64,000 bases of DNA from Doris montereyensis (GCA_037039925.1 JAXRKP010000043.1:531734-595733); one strand, 5' to 3'; shown: positions 1 to 12,984, counted from the stretch's first letter. The notes: a model not told the origin generated them from the letters alone. Made by a program: numbers and translations.

Positions 1-1015
1 ATGTTGTTGTTACGACCCTCCGGCATCTCATCCTAATAGCTGTATCGCGTCTAAATGTAAGTAGTCTGATTACAAGTACACACTACTCATTTTAATTTTG
101 TAGATACAAATTAGATCTACATTCTTTACGTCGCTAAAACATAGATCCACTAAAAGTATTACTCTCCATTTACTGGAGACCATCATCGAAAAGATCACAT
201 TAGGATTTACAATAAAACCAAATTAAATGTGTGACAATCTTAGGTTGTCTTTTTATTAATTGTTTTACTCACACACAAAGGCAGATTCCAGTTGCTGTCT
301 TTTTGAAACAAGCACACAAGGGCTCTAAGTCAACAGATTTGATATACTTGAGCTACTTTTGATCATACATATTAGTTTTCAATATTTATTGATTTAAGAT
401 TCTCTCTGTCAGTCTCTGTGATTTCAGCTTCAGTGTTTTGTTGCTTATTTAAGCCAAAGTCAAATGTAACTGATGATCCTATTTTATTTTATTTTATCCT
501 AGCCATAGGTCAGATATACTAGTCTACATTTTCTAGAATTAGACTTGAGTGAAAACGTACATGTACATGTATAAAACTCTGCAATCTAGATAGATTATCT
601 ATTATCCTTGTATATTGTTTCACAGATTAAATTATGCTATTTCATTGTAAAAGAAGATGAAAAAGTTCAAAAGATAATCAGATCTTTTGATCATGAGCTA
701 GATGTCTCATGTTATTTCACAGAATAAAAACTTTGTTTATTATCAGGTGGGACATTTGCAGGTTAACAATCTTTTTTTCAGGTATCAAGCTAGATTTTTT
801 TAGGTAACTTTCATTTTCACGGCTGGTTTTTCTGATATGATAGAATTCTTCCATCCTCATCCGTGGTTGGATTTGAATTTCTTCAAATCATTTTTATAGT
901 CTAAATAAACAGTGGGATTGAAAGGTCATGCAATTATATCTCCTACGTAACTGACTTATTTTTGCTGTTGAAATGCATATCTAGACATCATTTCCTGTTT
1001 ATTTCTTATTTCAAG
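1..1015. other. 5' flank of ARL2BP
   Basis: I see no coding exon or recognisable repeat here. The sequence is AT-rich. It ends in a pyrimidine-rich 3' splice-site-like stretch with AG at 1014-1015, so the exon carrying the ARL2BP start codon is probably preceded by a 5' UTR exon somewhere in this stretch or left of the window. No promoter motif could be assigned. Confidence 0.5.
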
Positions 1016-1044
1016 ACGATTTGTGCGAAAGAGAAATAGAAGAG

Positions 1045-4000
1045 ATGGACTTTTCTCATGGGGATCAATTCATTGATGAAGATCTGGCTACTGGAAGGTA
1101 TGAGATGCTTTCGTATCCTTCCACTTGGAAATGAAAACTTGATTATTGTTTAAAGTTTAATGTACTTTGATCTACAAAGGGTTTACTTTTCTTTCGTTTG
1201 ACCACATTTCGCTACTATAAACATGATTTTACGTTTCTTGGCTTTAAGTGAATTCATGTCTCACAAACTCAGCCACAAGGAAAATTTGTCCGGAAATATA
1301 ACAGAATGCTGTATAGACTTACATTAGACTTGGATGGGAATTGTCCACTATTTTTGTGAAATTCTTCTAAAGCACAGATATGAAAATCAGGTATTAGTAT
1401 TCTTTGTTAGTCACTTGTGGAAATCGGCTAAAATGTGATCTGGGCTTTATTTACTGAAGCTGAAGATACCTTGTTTGCCTACTTACTATTATAACAGTAC
1501 ATCATATATATGAGCTGAACGTCTCTACCTTGGGCCGCTTATAACTCAGGAACCACAGCATCTACAACCTCCATATTCCGCTTGTAAATTTCAATTAGCC
1601 TGCTTTAGGTTTTTACTGAATAAACTCTTGAATCAAATCAGTATTTTGATTTATTGGAAGAAGATGCTTTGCCTGTGACCCACAAAACTTTGTATTGTTA
1701 CTAGATCTATTTTCTCGATTTCTGGTCATTACAATAAAAAGCCTGCGTAACTTCAGTATCAAGTACTAATAATCGTACTTGATATCACCCGTAACTGATG
1801 CAGAGGTTTTGAGTCAACTGCATTTAAAGTTCAAGAGACTCAGCTTTATAATGAAGAGAAATCATAATCCAACATTATTTACGGGCATGCTTATTTTTCC
1901 TAAATAGCTTTTTTCAATTCTTACCAATTATGAGAGTTTGAGTCGTAAGCTGGATGTGTTTGTCTTTCTGTGCACCACAAGGTGTTGTCTATCCATCGTC
2001 GTATCCACAATAGTATAGAATCACAAACATATTTTGTATGTCACTCTGTGAGACAGACTTTTTAGGTGAATAGTGGGCATGTCTGTAGGATAACATGTGA
2101 CATAATAATGTTGGAATTCTCCGAATGAGTGTCAGATTTCAGTTGGTCACATTGGGTTTATGACATGTTGTAAGTCATTTAAATGTGACCTGTCCTGGCT
2201 CGGCAATGTTTCCAGAAGAAAGCTATCAACAACATTAACAACTAACTTCATCACATCTCTAATGGTGTCGGTGGCCGAGTTTACGCTGCCGGACTGGGGA
2301 TCATGAGGTCCTGAGTTTGAATCCTAGCAAAGCCAGGTCCGACGTTGTCTTCCTTGGGAAAGACACTTAATTTTCATTTTCCCCACTCTACCCAGGTGTA
2401 AATGGGTACAAGCACTAGCTTGGGAGTAAAAACTTGCGTCAAACTAGCGTCCCTGTGGGAGGTGATTATTGTCACACGTTTTTGCTTCATGCTATAGAAA
2501 CCATGATAAGCTCTGGCTCTATAGGCCTTAAAGGACCTTGAAGGAACTTTACTTTACTTTTATCACATCTCTACAAACAACGATGGATCCCATTTCACCT
2601 CTTTCTAAGACTTGTTGATTACGAAAATTTATCAGAGATCGAATGATATTATAAAGTTCTTTGGCTCAGAATAATTCTTTTTGTGAAGTATTATAACGTC
2701 AATTGATACCTGATCAAATGTTTCTCAACTATGATGAAATGCACAATGTTTGCCTGTTCCCTTTCATGAACGTTTCTATTTTATTGTACTCATTCAAGCT
2801 CAAGGAAAGATGAAAAGTTTGATGCGGTTGTTGGTCACATTGAGGATATTATTATGGGTGAGTTTGCTTTTGATGGATGACTTAGCATGAAAATTACGAT
2901 TTGATTTAATGGCTATTTACTTTTAGATTTGATCTTTGTGTTGTGACTACAGGAATAATATCTGAGTGAGGCTTGAAGTTTTTAGCTGATATTTACAACC
3001 TGTAAAGCAAGTTCCATGCTCAGACTTGAGCATAGGGTAATCAGGAGTAGAGTCCTGATTTTTCTAGGCATATGGCATAAATTCATAGTTTGCCATTGTA
3101 TTCCATGTTGCCTTTACGTTTGCCGACTCTGACTATAATTAGCTACCCACTTCTCTGCTGCATTGACGGGTGGGGCAGCAGCATAATTTACCGGACTGGG
3201 AATCAAATTCGAGCCTCTTGGGTGGTAGTCAGACGTTCTACAGATTGAGCTACTATTACTACTAGCGCCTCATCTTTTGAAGCAAAACACTGAATTACAA
3301 CCTGTAGCATGAATGAAAATTTGGAAATAGCAGCCACTTTTCCAATGTCACCGCATTACTCTGTCACCAGAATAACGAGCACCTCTAAGTTAAGTTAACA
3401 AAGACGTACTGTTGACAGATTTTATAAATTATATCTCTCAAATAAGCTTATGCTGTAGACGTTATCCAATTGCTCAACTTATCATCTTTGTTGGCTCTTG
3501 ATAAACAAACCTTAATGTTTAAAAAAAGGTCTTGATTTTATGTCATCTCCATCAAGGGGGAACAAATAAAAAACCAAAAGACTGCCTGGTGCTTATCAAA
3601 AAGATTTTATAAGTTGAAGTACATAAATGAGTGGCATCAGTGGCCGAGCGATTAGGCTGCGGGACTGGGGATCATGAGGTCCCGAATTTGAATCCCAGCT
3701 CCAAAGCTGTATTCCTTGGGAAAGACATTCAACACGCATTTTCCTCAATCTACCCAGGTGCAAATGGGTACAAGCACTAGCTCGGGAGTAAAAATCTGCA
3801 TCAGACTAGCGTCCTGGCCAAGACGAGATTACTGTCACCTGCTCTACTTCACGCTATTGAAACCAAGATAAGCTCCGACTCTATGGGCCGTAACGATCTT
3901 GAAGGAACTTTACTTACTTAATATGAACTTTTTGGTTTATATTGCACATTTTTTTTATCGTATTGATGGCTGACATGGAGATTGCCTTTATGTAATGTCT

Positions 4001-7000
4001 CCTAAATTTTCAGACTATAAATATCTTGCACTTTTACTGTGATTTTAAATTGATTAATCATTTTATCTATCTTATTTTGCCTCATCTTATTTATTTATTT
4101 ATTTACTTTTTTTTTCTTTTCTTCAGAAGAACATTTTCAAAGCATACAGAATGGGTTTCTTGAGAAATACTATCTGGAATTTGAAGACACAGAAGAAAAC
4201 AAGTTTTGCTATACAGACATTCATAAGGAATATGTAAGTGTGTCAGTTTTTTAAAATGTTGCTTTTAATGACAGTTAAAATTTCCTCTTTGTCCTCTCTT
4301 CATAACATGTTCATTATCATGTCAGTAATATACAGTATCAACTCAACATTGCACAAGCTGTTTGAGTTATGTCAAAATTGTAACATTTTAAAATGAGTGT
4401 TGGCTGAAGCAGTTTTACTTTACGTCTATGCACTGAGGACATAGAGTGGTAATGTTTTTTTAAATTTCCTCATTTGAAGTGGAATAAAATATTAGCATCT
4501 TTGGGAACAGTCTTTAACTGTAGTTTCCCAAAGACTCAGCTATAGGTTGAGACAAATCACTGAATATTAAATGCTGCTGTCACTGTGAAATAGGGGCTGC
4601 TCTACTTTTTTAATAATGTATTTACTTTGAAGCTCTGTATTTTTATAATATTGTAATTATTATAGCTATGTACTTTTATGATAATGTAACTATTGCAGTT
4701 CTGTACTGCTGTAATAATGTAATTATTTTGTACCTCTGTACTATTATACTCATGTCATTATTGTAGTTCTGTGCAACATGCTTTGCATCGGTCAATAGTA
4801 AAAAGATTTTCATGTGACGTCTTAACAACTCTCTGAGTCTGCATGAGGACAAATAAAACGAGTAATCCTCTTCTTCTGTAGAAATGCAGGCCCTGTTGTT
4901 TGCTACAAATTTTAGTTTCAGCCTTTCCTGTATTACAATAGTCTCCGCCAAATTGCACGCCGCCAAAATGCACGTTTCGTCATAAAGCACATTTTTTTCA
5001 TGTCACCGAATTTTGCAACGCTAATGACCCCCTCAAAATGCACCAACGGCTGGCTTGACTATGCCAAAATGCAACATGTTTTTGCGAGTACTTCTTCAAT
5101 TGGTTGCATTTAAAGAGTCAATTTACTTGAAAAATAAACTCAATGACGTCTTTTTGCCTCGTCCCAGTAACAAAATCTACCACGTATGTGTGTGTATGTG
5201 TGTGGCATCTAAATCTGTGTTAACTATGTGCACACATGCTCACGACAATGCCTAGTCTTGGCTGTTTTGGCTCTGGTCACCCTGCCTGCTCCCTCCCTAA
5301 CTCGGCCATCGACGATGGTCTGTCAGACAGATACTCTGACTGATCGGCTCTCTCTTTGATCACAGTGAAAAAATATGGTGTCACTTTTATGACATACATG
5401 TCAACAAATAAAAAAGTATTCCTACAAGTTGCCGAATGTCTCCACCATCCCATCCCTTCCTGTAATCTTGTGTGAGAGAGAATGAACAATCTATGAGAAG
5501 AGGTAAGGCCTATAATTGGGTCTTATCCTCAAACCAAGCAACAACAAACAAAATGCAAACGATTACAAACAACTAACAAAATGAAAGAGTTTATGTCCAC
5601 CCTAGAATGGCAATGTAAATACATGTAGTGTATTGTGGTCCTTTACTCCGTCAAAATGCACCGTTGCACACTTTTCTTTGTCACCCGCAGACCATGCATT
5701 TTTGGCGGAGATTACTGTATTACTGTTTTTGTGTCATTTTTCAAAGGTTTCAGTGCCAAAAAAAGTTGTCGCTCCATACCAGGTTAATTCTATCAGCCAC
5801 AAAAGTGATACATTTCAAAGGCACATAACTTTGCTGAGCATTGAGTGCTAATCGCTGATCTACGGGTGCTTCTGAACAAATACTCTGCTAGGTCGTTTTA
5901 TGCCAAAGGCGGATGTACTGGTTGTGAACATTTCCTCACAATTTTAGCAGTATTAGTCCACGAAACGAAAGTTGTGAGAAAAACGCCCCATAACCGCTGC
6001 ATCGGCATTTAGCATAGAACTACGTAGCGGAAACACCGATAAATTGGAAATTGGCGATTTGCACTTAAGGAATTGAGACTATCAATTGGAGAAATAAACT
6101 TAATCAGACAATGTTGCTGTGTATTTAAATAATGTGGAAGAGGAAATGCCAACCTTGTGTCTTTCCACTACTTACAGCACAGACTATGTTTCACATTGCC
6201 ACATTTCTCTTTTTAAAAAAGGGAGAAGAACCCACAGCAAAATTTGTTTTTGTGTCATTTTTCACAGGTTACAGTGATCGAGGCTCATCTAGACAAAGAG
6301 TTGAAATTACTGGTGCCAGACTTTTCCATGGAGGAGTTTTTCAAACAGTTACAGTAGGTGTCGCTTTTTTACCTCGACTTTTAGTGGATACATCACATAG
6401 TGCAATTTTGGTTATAAATTCTGTTGTTATTTTTTCTACTTTCAGTTAGTTTATTTATTTATTTTGAATTTTAAATTAAACATTTTTTAAATTTATTTAT
6501 TCATTTATTTCGTTTTTAAATATTTTTTCATTAATGATTCATTTTATTATTTATGACATCTATTATGGTTGAAAACTATGTGACATCATACATTCTTAGA
6601 GTTGAATACACTAAAATTTCATTATACTGCCAACTGTTGTACCAGTAGAAACTTGGCATTATAAAGGGAATGGCCTTATAACGAAAATGCCATTTTTCAG
6701 TATTACAATGAGGGAGATAATCAATATTGGTATCGTAGTAATATATAGTAATTTTAATATTGCCCGATCTCTTATGTGGTCTAGAAAAAAAAAACCCATC
6801 AACAGAACTGTTTTTGTATAGTGTCAATACTGTCAAATCCGTGTAGAGGTGAAAATCTAGCAGTAAGCGAGAATGGCAGTGTAACGAAGGGAGAGGGGGG
6901 GGGGGGGGGGGTAACCTTGGGTGCAATGAGGTTTGAGTGTATGTGATTACAATGTTTTATTCATGTCATTTTATTATTCGAGGGTCAAAAAAGAAGTGAT

Positions 7001-8883
7001 ATGTAAAATGTTCTTTTAACAGTTTTTATTTTCAAATCATGGGGGAAAACTTTAATGAATCAAATTTTTCTCATTTTTGACTTTTAAACAGAACTCGGAA
7101 AAAGGAGCTTGAAGGAGAAATATTTGAAATTCTGCTCACCTTCACAGACTTCATGGCTTTCAAAGAAATGTTGTTAGACTACAGAGCGGTAAGTATCCTG
7201 GTGCTGACATTGACAACATGCGCTACTTAGGAAAAGATGGCAGGATCTAGCTTCAAGAAGAATAAAGCTTTTGAAACATTAAATCAGTGGCTGATTTTTT
7301 TTTTAGGAAATAAATTTATAACAGAAAGAATTTCTTATATGTTTATTGCTAACTTTTGGCCCCATTTGCAAATAAGGACATTTTTTTGTAAATAAGTAGA
7401 ATTTTTACCCTTTTCTTTTAGAAACTCCAAAGTCAAGGATGATTTTTTTTTTTTGAAACAGCACTAAAAATAAATATGCAAGAACAGAGTTCTTGGCCTG
7501 ACAGAAAATTCTAATTTTCATGACTCATGATTTTCACACATTTAAAAGTAAGAGAAAGTAGCATTTTGCAGTAAAATGGAGGGGTCGACAGTGTTTGAAC
7601 GTGGGTTTATGGAGTCCTCAAAATAGGATGCAAAGTTGATAAGAAGGCTTGGAAATATAACATGAAAGGGGAAAGGAGAGAGAAATGGGTGAAAGCAACT
7701 GAATAGAGAGACAGAGAGAGAGATGTAAATGTTTGAAAAATAAGAGTATTATCTCCCTTGTATTTGTTTTGACATTTGACGAAATGCTGTCTGTAAGTGT
7801 AAAGGGTTGTCTCATTGTGCTGTCAGTAACACAATCTTGATCTAACGTTTAGTAACACTTCTCTGCTGTTTTTGCTTAAGTGTGCTTCTAAGTGTGGGAA
7901 TCTTTTGTCAACCCTTTTAGTTACTTACTTAACTTATTTGGGCCCATAGTTTGGGGATGAGCATAGGCCAAGACGACACTCCGCCATCGCACTCTGTTGA
8001 GGACTGCTCACTGAATGCCTGTTCAGTTGGTTCTCTGCACCTTAATCTCGGCTTCAGTGTCTCACCTTCATGTGCTGCAAGGCCAGCCTCTCTTCTCTTC
8101 CTTTTCCCTATGTGAGTTCCAGGCCATATTACTATTAGGGCTAGGTGCTAAATCAGGATTTTTGAGAACAATAAGGTAGTCTCTATGGAGCTAGTTTCGA
8201 GGTAAACATTTGCATGCCTGTGATGGGATTCAAACACTGAGCTCTGGTTAGCAAGGGAGCATCATGTTACAGGGCCACCTTAGGCTCAATAGAACTGCCT
8301 GAGTTGCTGGTACTGGTAGGAGCTTTGATTTGACACAAGGCTTGAGTGATTGTTCTATTAGAAGTATTTATACGTTCTTTGTTCACTAAAGGCTCTGTTG
8401 CAAGGCCACTAAGAGTAACCATATTTTGTATGTGGGTTCTAAATGATCCCAAGATTGTTTTAATTCAAGAACTCTTCTACCAGTGCAGAAGTGACGTGTA
8501 GTTATTGAAAATTTCATCGTTTCCCCGTCTCGGAGTAGAATTTTCATTCTCCTAGGTCCCCAGTTTGAACAGGTTATAACTAAAATGTTGGAATAGTACA
8601 ATCAGTATTGAATATTTCAGCCGGGGTGTAACATGGTTTAAAGTATAAAGCTTGAGATATTGGAATATCTAAGATTTTTTATCATCTTAACGTTCTTCTC
8701 CATGTTTTAAATAGCTTATATTGAAATCTGTGTTGCTTGTCATTTCCTCCCTTTTTCCAGGACAAGGAAGGCCGTACTATTGACCTCAGTGGGGACTCAC
8801 CGTGGAAACCTGTTCAAAATTCCCTAGTCCTCGATGGTGCCTCATCATTTTGCCTTTCAGGAAAGTCGTTACACGGACCTTAA
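1045..8883 (+). CDS. ARL2BP: ADP-ribosylation factor-like 2-binding protein (BART)
   Basis: Small effector that binds GTP-loaded ARL2 (and ARL3); the family is linked to cilia, nuclear STAT3 retention and mitochondria. Coding parts: 1045-1097, 2805-2857 (or from 2799), 4127-4233, 6268-6353, 7092-7188, 8761-8883 (stop TAA). Lengths and phases add up to 172 residues (174 with the upstream acceptor), against 163 in human. All introns are GT-AG. Diagnostic BART-domain stretches, in order: FDAVVGHIEDIIM, YYLEFEDTEEN, IEAHLDKELKLLVPDF, LLTFTDFMAFKEM, then DKEGRTIDLSG near the C-terminus. The start was chosen at 1045 because it gives MDFSHGDQ..., an N-terminus within a residue of the vertebrate length; the exon itself starts at 1016, preceded by an acceptor, so a non-coding upstream exon is likely. 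Exon 2 has two tandem acceptor AGs six bases apart (2798 and 2804), both in frame, giving or dropping two residues. No frameshifts, unlike the two downstream genes. Confidence 0.94.
2262..2561 (+). repeat. SINE family A, full length, with target duplication
   Basis: tRNA-derived SINE in ARL2BP intron 1. The head has pol III box A-like GTGGCCGAG and box B-like sequence (GAGTTTGAATCC). The body contains a domain around CCCAGGTGTAAATGGGTACA, and the tail ends in ACTTTACTTT. A perfect 12-bp target-site duplication, ATCACATCTCTA, lies at 2250-2261 and 2562-2573, which fixes both borders and shows retrotransposition. Sense to the host gene. Confidence 0.9.
3025..3262 (-). repeat. SINE family E copy
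   Basis: Read on the minus strand it starts with a tRNA-like head (TAGCTCAATCTGTAGAACG as box A region, then GGCTCGAATTTGATTCCC as box B region) and ends in a tail with CAGGACTCTACTCCTGATTA. It is related over about 220 bp to the plus-strand copy at 16565-16800. Confidence 0.75.
3631..3922 (+). repeat. SINE family A
   Basis: Same head, CCCAGGTGCAAATGGGTACA domain and ACTTTACTTA tail as the copy at 2262. Lies in ARL2BP intron 2. No clear target duplication was seen. Confidence 0.85.
4628..4775. repeat. Degenerate AT-rich tandem repeat (~37 bp)
   Basis: About four loose copies of a unit containing GTACTTTTATGATAATGTAA and its variants. Located in ARL2BP intron 3, just left of a TA-flanked transposon. 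Confidence 0.55.
4936..5717. mobile_element. Non-autonomous TA-flanked DNA transposon (pogo/Tc1-mariner type)
   Basis: The left end reads CAATAGTCTCCGCCAAA; the reverse complement of the right end reads CAGTAATCTCCGCCAAA. Both are bordered by TA (4934-4935 and 5718-5719), the target duplication of the Tc1/mariner/pogo superfamily. Further inward both ends share CCAAAATGCA-like motifs in inverted orientation. It is 782 bp long with no convincing transposase frame, so it depends on a transposase in trans. It lies in ARL2BP intron 3. Confidence 0.85.
6609..6939. mobile_element. 331-bp TA-flanked MITE
   Basis: Inverted ends CACTAAAATTTCATTATAC (left) and, reverse-complemented from the right, CACTCAAACCTCATTGCACC, with TA on both sides (6607-6608, 6940-6941). 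The interior holds a G homopolymer at about 6894-6911. Lies in ARL2BP intron 4. Its ends differ from those of the element at 4936, so it is a separate family. Confidence 0.8.
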
Positions 8884-10045
8884 CATTTAGTGTATTTATA
8901 GAAACAAAATTTGTTTTCCCCAACTGCACTTCACATTAATCTGCTTGCCATCAAATCTCCTTTATCAAGATGTTTCCACTCTTCAAATCTATCTGGTACA
9001 TTCTTTGTGGTCATTTTTATTGTATCTTCAATGACGACACTTCACAGCAGAGGCCATACCGCTGTGACTGTGACACACAGACATCCACAGTTTCAACCTA
9101 TCGTCATCGTATGATTAATCTTAAAATGCGGACATTTTTTTTCCATTTAGTTTTGTTGTTACAGCACTTTACCTTGAGCCATGAAGCCTGTTCACTGTCA
9201 TGCTCTCTGTATTGTTACAATTTTTGCATCGCCAGTAATAAACACGGCCCCTTGTTTTCTCTTTTACTTTTACCCTTTTTGGGCAATGTTCTCACAAAAT
9301 TCTTCTGGTTTCTTTTGCTTTCATCTAAATATTGTCTTTTAAAAAAAAACCAAAGCATCACTTGTGTTTCATGTTTAACTGTCTGTCTGAAAATATCAGA
9401 AAATAATCAGAATGAAAGTGGAATAGAATGATTGAACATCATGGTGCCTGTTGCCTTCTAATCTATCTTGTGTTCACTTGGTCATCATGGGTGGAATTAC
9501 TGAAATTGAAATCTGAAAATGAGAAAATCTGACTGTTTGATCGAATTTGAATGTCACTAATTTAACTGACTAGTGTCAGTCATAGTCATATGCCTTGGTG
9601 TGGATAAGTATGGAGTGTGTACTGTTAAGCATGAACAAGATAGATAAGTTGAATCTTTGAACCAGAACTGAAGTGAGGTTCAATGTACACTCATTTCAAG
9701 CACATAAATCTATTTGTACTGACTGAGCAACACATTTTTCTCTCTTTTTTGTTTGTTTTGTTTTTACAACAAGTGACAATTATTATCAAGCCAATGTACT
9801 TTCTTGAACATGAACTCAAATGTACGGTACACTGAAACTAAATTGATTGTGTTTATTATGCGTTCATCCAATCATTTGGGTTTTTTTTAAATTTTAATTT
9901 CCCGCTCAATCTTTTATACTTTAACCTATTGTCTTGTCGTAAGTTTTCTTCACGCCAATTTGATATATATGTATATGTGTGTACAAACTTTATTTGGTGA
10001 ATGATTTTAGTTAGCAATGATGACGGGTTAGCTCTTATGTCATTG
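8884..10045 (+). other. Probable ARL2BP 3' UTR and flank
   Basis: No further exon is seen after the ARL2BP stop. A canonical AATAAA at 9237-9242 is a candidate polyadenylation signal. A 153-codon open frame at 8970-9431 overlaps this candidate UTR, but it has no recognisable domain or splice context and is not annotated as a gene. Confidence 0.4.
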
Positions 10046-10354
10046 TGTGGCGTCACTGATCGAGTGATTAGACTGCCGGACTAGGGATCATGAGGTCCTG
10101 GGTTCGAATCTTAGCAAAGCTAGTTCGACATTGTGTTCAGCTGTTCCTCAGGAAAGACACTTGACGTGCATCTTCCTCACTCGACCCAGGTGCAAATGAG
10201 TTTAAGCATTAGCTTGAAAGTAAAAATCTGCATCAGACTAGCGTCCTGTCCAGGAGGTGATTATTATCATCTGTTCCACTTCACACTACAGAAAGAGGGG
10301 TAAGCTCCGGCTCTATGGGCTGTAATCTGCTTTTAAGGAACTTTTTATTTTATT
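10046..10354 (+). repeat. SINE family A
   Basis: Intergenic copy. Box B GGGTTCGAATC is well preserved, and the CCAGGTGCAAATGAGTTTAA domain and family tail are present. Confidence 0.85.
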
Positions 10355-10507
10355 AACGTGATTAAGTTAGAGCTCATCTACTGTGGCTTATGATGTAGTG
10401 TAGTGTAGTGAATTGAATACGATTTTTTAAAGAGAAATCCTCAAACTTGGTCATGCATGATGTATGATGTGAATTCTAGAAAACATTCCTGCTTAGAACG
10501 GAATCTT

Positions 10508-10650
10508 GTGGGAGGTTGGCAGATGTTGCAGGTAGGTCTCACTTCTTCCCTTTCACTTTTCTATATTTCTTTCTTTCATCTTGCTTTTCCCTCTTAATTC
10601 ACCCTGAGATCAACGCATGTGGTGAAAGGGGTAAATTTCAATTAAATGAA
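10508..10650 (+). repeat. Dispersed repeat family C
   Basis: Copy of the ~130-bp pyrimidine-rich repeat: GGTAGGT near the start, then a CT-rich run, CTTAATTCACCCTGAGATCA in the middle, and GGGTAAATTTCAATTAAATG at the end. Confidence 0.75.
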
Positions 10651-10744
10651 TCACCTTCTTATTAATATTATTATACATTTTCTAATTCTGAATTTTCCCA
10701 TGTGTCAAAATGTATCTTGTATTGATATATTCATTTACCACCAA

Positions 10745-11750
10745 CCAACCATGTGTCAAAGTGTCATGTGTATCACCTGAATGTGTCACAATGTCAATCA
10801 CCTGAGACTTTCCATGTGTCATGTCATGTCACCTGAGACTTTCCATGTGTCAAAATGTCATGTGTATCACCTGAGACTTTTCCATGTGTCACAATGTCAT
10901 GTGTATCACCTGAGACTTTCCATGTGTCACAATGTCATGTGTATCACCTGAGACTTTCCATGTGTCAAAATGTCATGTGTATCACCTGAGACTTTCCATG
11001 TGTCAAAATGTCATGTGTATCACCTGAGACTTTCCATATGTCAAAATGTCATGTGTATCACCTGAGACTTTCCATGTGTCAAAATGTCATGTGTATCACT
11101 TGAGACTTTCCATGTGTCAAAATGTCATGTGTATCACCTGAGACTTTCCATGTGTCAAAATGTCATGTGTATCACCTGATACTTTCCATGTGTCAAAATG
11201 TCATGTGTATCACCTGAGACTTTCCATGTGTCAAAATGTCATGTGTATCACCTGAGACTTTCCATGTGTCAAAATGTCATGTGTATCACCTGAGACTTTC
11301 CATGTGTCAAAATGTCATGTGTATCACCTGAGACTTTCCATGTGTCAAAATGTCATGTGTATCACTTGAGACTTTCCATGTGTCAAAATGTCATGTGTAT
11401 CACCTGAGACTTTCCATGTGTCAAAATGTCATGTGTATCACCTGATACTTTCCATATGTCAAAATGTCATGTGTATCACCTGAGACTTTCCATATGTCAA
11501 AATGTCATGTCATGTATCACCTGAGACTTTCCATGTGTCAAAATGTCATGTGTATCACCTGAGACTTTCCATATGTCAAAATGTCATGTGTATCACCTGA
11601 AAATGTCATTTCACCTGAGACTGTGTCAAAATGTCATGTGTATCACCTGAGACTTTCCATGTGTCAAAATGTCATGTGTATCACCCGAGACTTTCCATGT
11701 GTCAAAATGTCATGTGTATCACTTGAGACTTTCCTCCACATGTCACATGT
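10745..11750. repeat. 38-bp minisatellite, ~25 copies
   Basis: Tandem copies of a 38-bp unit beginning TTTCCATGTGTCAAAATGTC and ending ATGTGTATCACCTGAGAC. Copies differ at a few positions (GTGTC/ATGTC, CCTGAG/CTTGAG). Both ends are degenerate. Short open frames inside it are repeat artefacts. Confidence 0.95.
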
Positions 11751-11959
11751 ATCACCTTGCTAAGAGGGTTTCCCATATGTCATGTCTTTATTTATTTATG
11801 TCATGTCTTTTTTTAATCTTCTTTTCCAATCCTCAAATATTTTTATATGTCAAAATATATGTTACATCTTTTTAAAATTTATTTTCTATTGTAATCCTCA
11901 AATGTTTCTATGTGTCAAATTGTTTCATTACTACTAGTACTAATAATAATCACAAAATG

Positions 11960-12087
11960 GAGGGCAGTTGACAGTGGCTGCTTTCCTTCCACTCTTTTCG
12001 CTTTTCTTTCATCTATCTGTGTCCTCTTAATTCGCCCTGAGATCACACGAGTATTGTCGACGGGGTAAATATCATGAAACAAACAAG
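11960..12087 (+). repeat. Dispersed repeat family C, diverged
   Basis: Matches the family C core (TCCTCTTAATTCGCCCTGAG, then GGGTAAATATCATGAAACAA), but the GGTAGGT start is lost. Confidence 0.65.
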
Positions 12088-12984
12088 AAGCAAGCAAACA
12101 AAATCTTTTAAAGGTTTTTTTGTGTCATTTGTATTTCTTTGAACCTGACTAATCTTAAATCATTATTACCAGAAAGAGAGGCCATATGTACACTAATAAA
12201 AGTAAATAAAACGAATATACAGTGACTAGAACCCGCTTAAAATGAACTCCGACAACTGAATCACATTTTAGAATGCATGTAGTAATAGAAGTTATTATTG
12301 GCTACAGAGCACTGAGTACTGGAAAGAGATGGTGTATGTAATGTATTGTTACAATAAGCTGGGCCCTCACCCTCATAGAGCTACAATGTAGTAGTAATAC
12401 GTATTTGTGTCTGTTAGCAGGCCTCCTCTGGATTCGGTTGACATCAACCCTGCCTGTGATTGACTGTTTCTCACGGGTTCCCAGGTGTTGATCTAAGCGG
12501 TTTTCACTGCGTTGTTTTTCCAGAACTTCGTCAAACGCTTTTGTTCAGAAACCACATGTTTTTCCCATTAGACATCCGTCCCTTTTGTATTTTTGTAAAT
12601 TTAGTCGGAGGCAACAAGTAAGAAATAAATAAAATAGACTATGGTATGTATGTTATTATATATATTAATCTGATCTGGCGTATAGTTGTTTTAGATGTGT
12701 TAAGTGTGTCTGAAATTTTCCGAAATTTTAAGATGTGTGGACAAGATGAGTGAATTTGTACAAAGAGCTTGTGTGTTAAATTTAAATGCCTGAAGAATTA
12801 TGCTTTCATTACCATACATAATGGACTCAAGATCTCCTCTACACTTCTTTTTTCTTTCTTTTCAAAATAAATGTATATTCCAAAAATCTTTTCAATACAT
12901 CAGAAAAAGCATTGCTTATATAATCGTGAGCTAGAAGAGTTGTTCAGTAAGTAAGATTTTGCTTTAAAATACTGTGTTTACAGT

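Noticed and set aside
8970..9431. 153-codon open frame
   Set aside because: Just downstream of the ARL2BP stop, no domain or splice context; most likely UTR sequence open by chance.
10745..11750. CRISPR-like direct repeats
   Set aside because: Units are contiguous with no unique spacers, and the setting is a eukaryotic genome; it is a minisatellite.
12230..12511. Another MITE with CAGTGA...CCGCTTA ends
   Set aside because: Ends match only loosely and the right border lacks TA.
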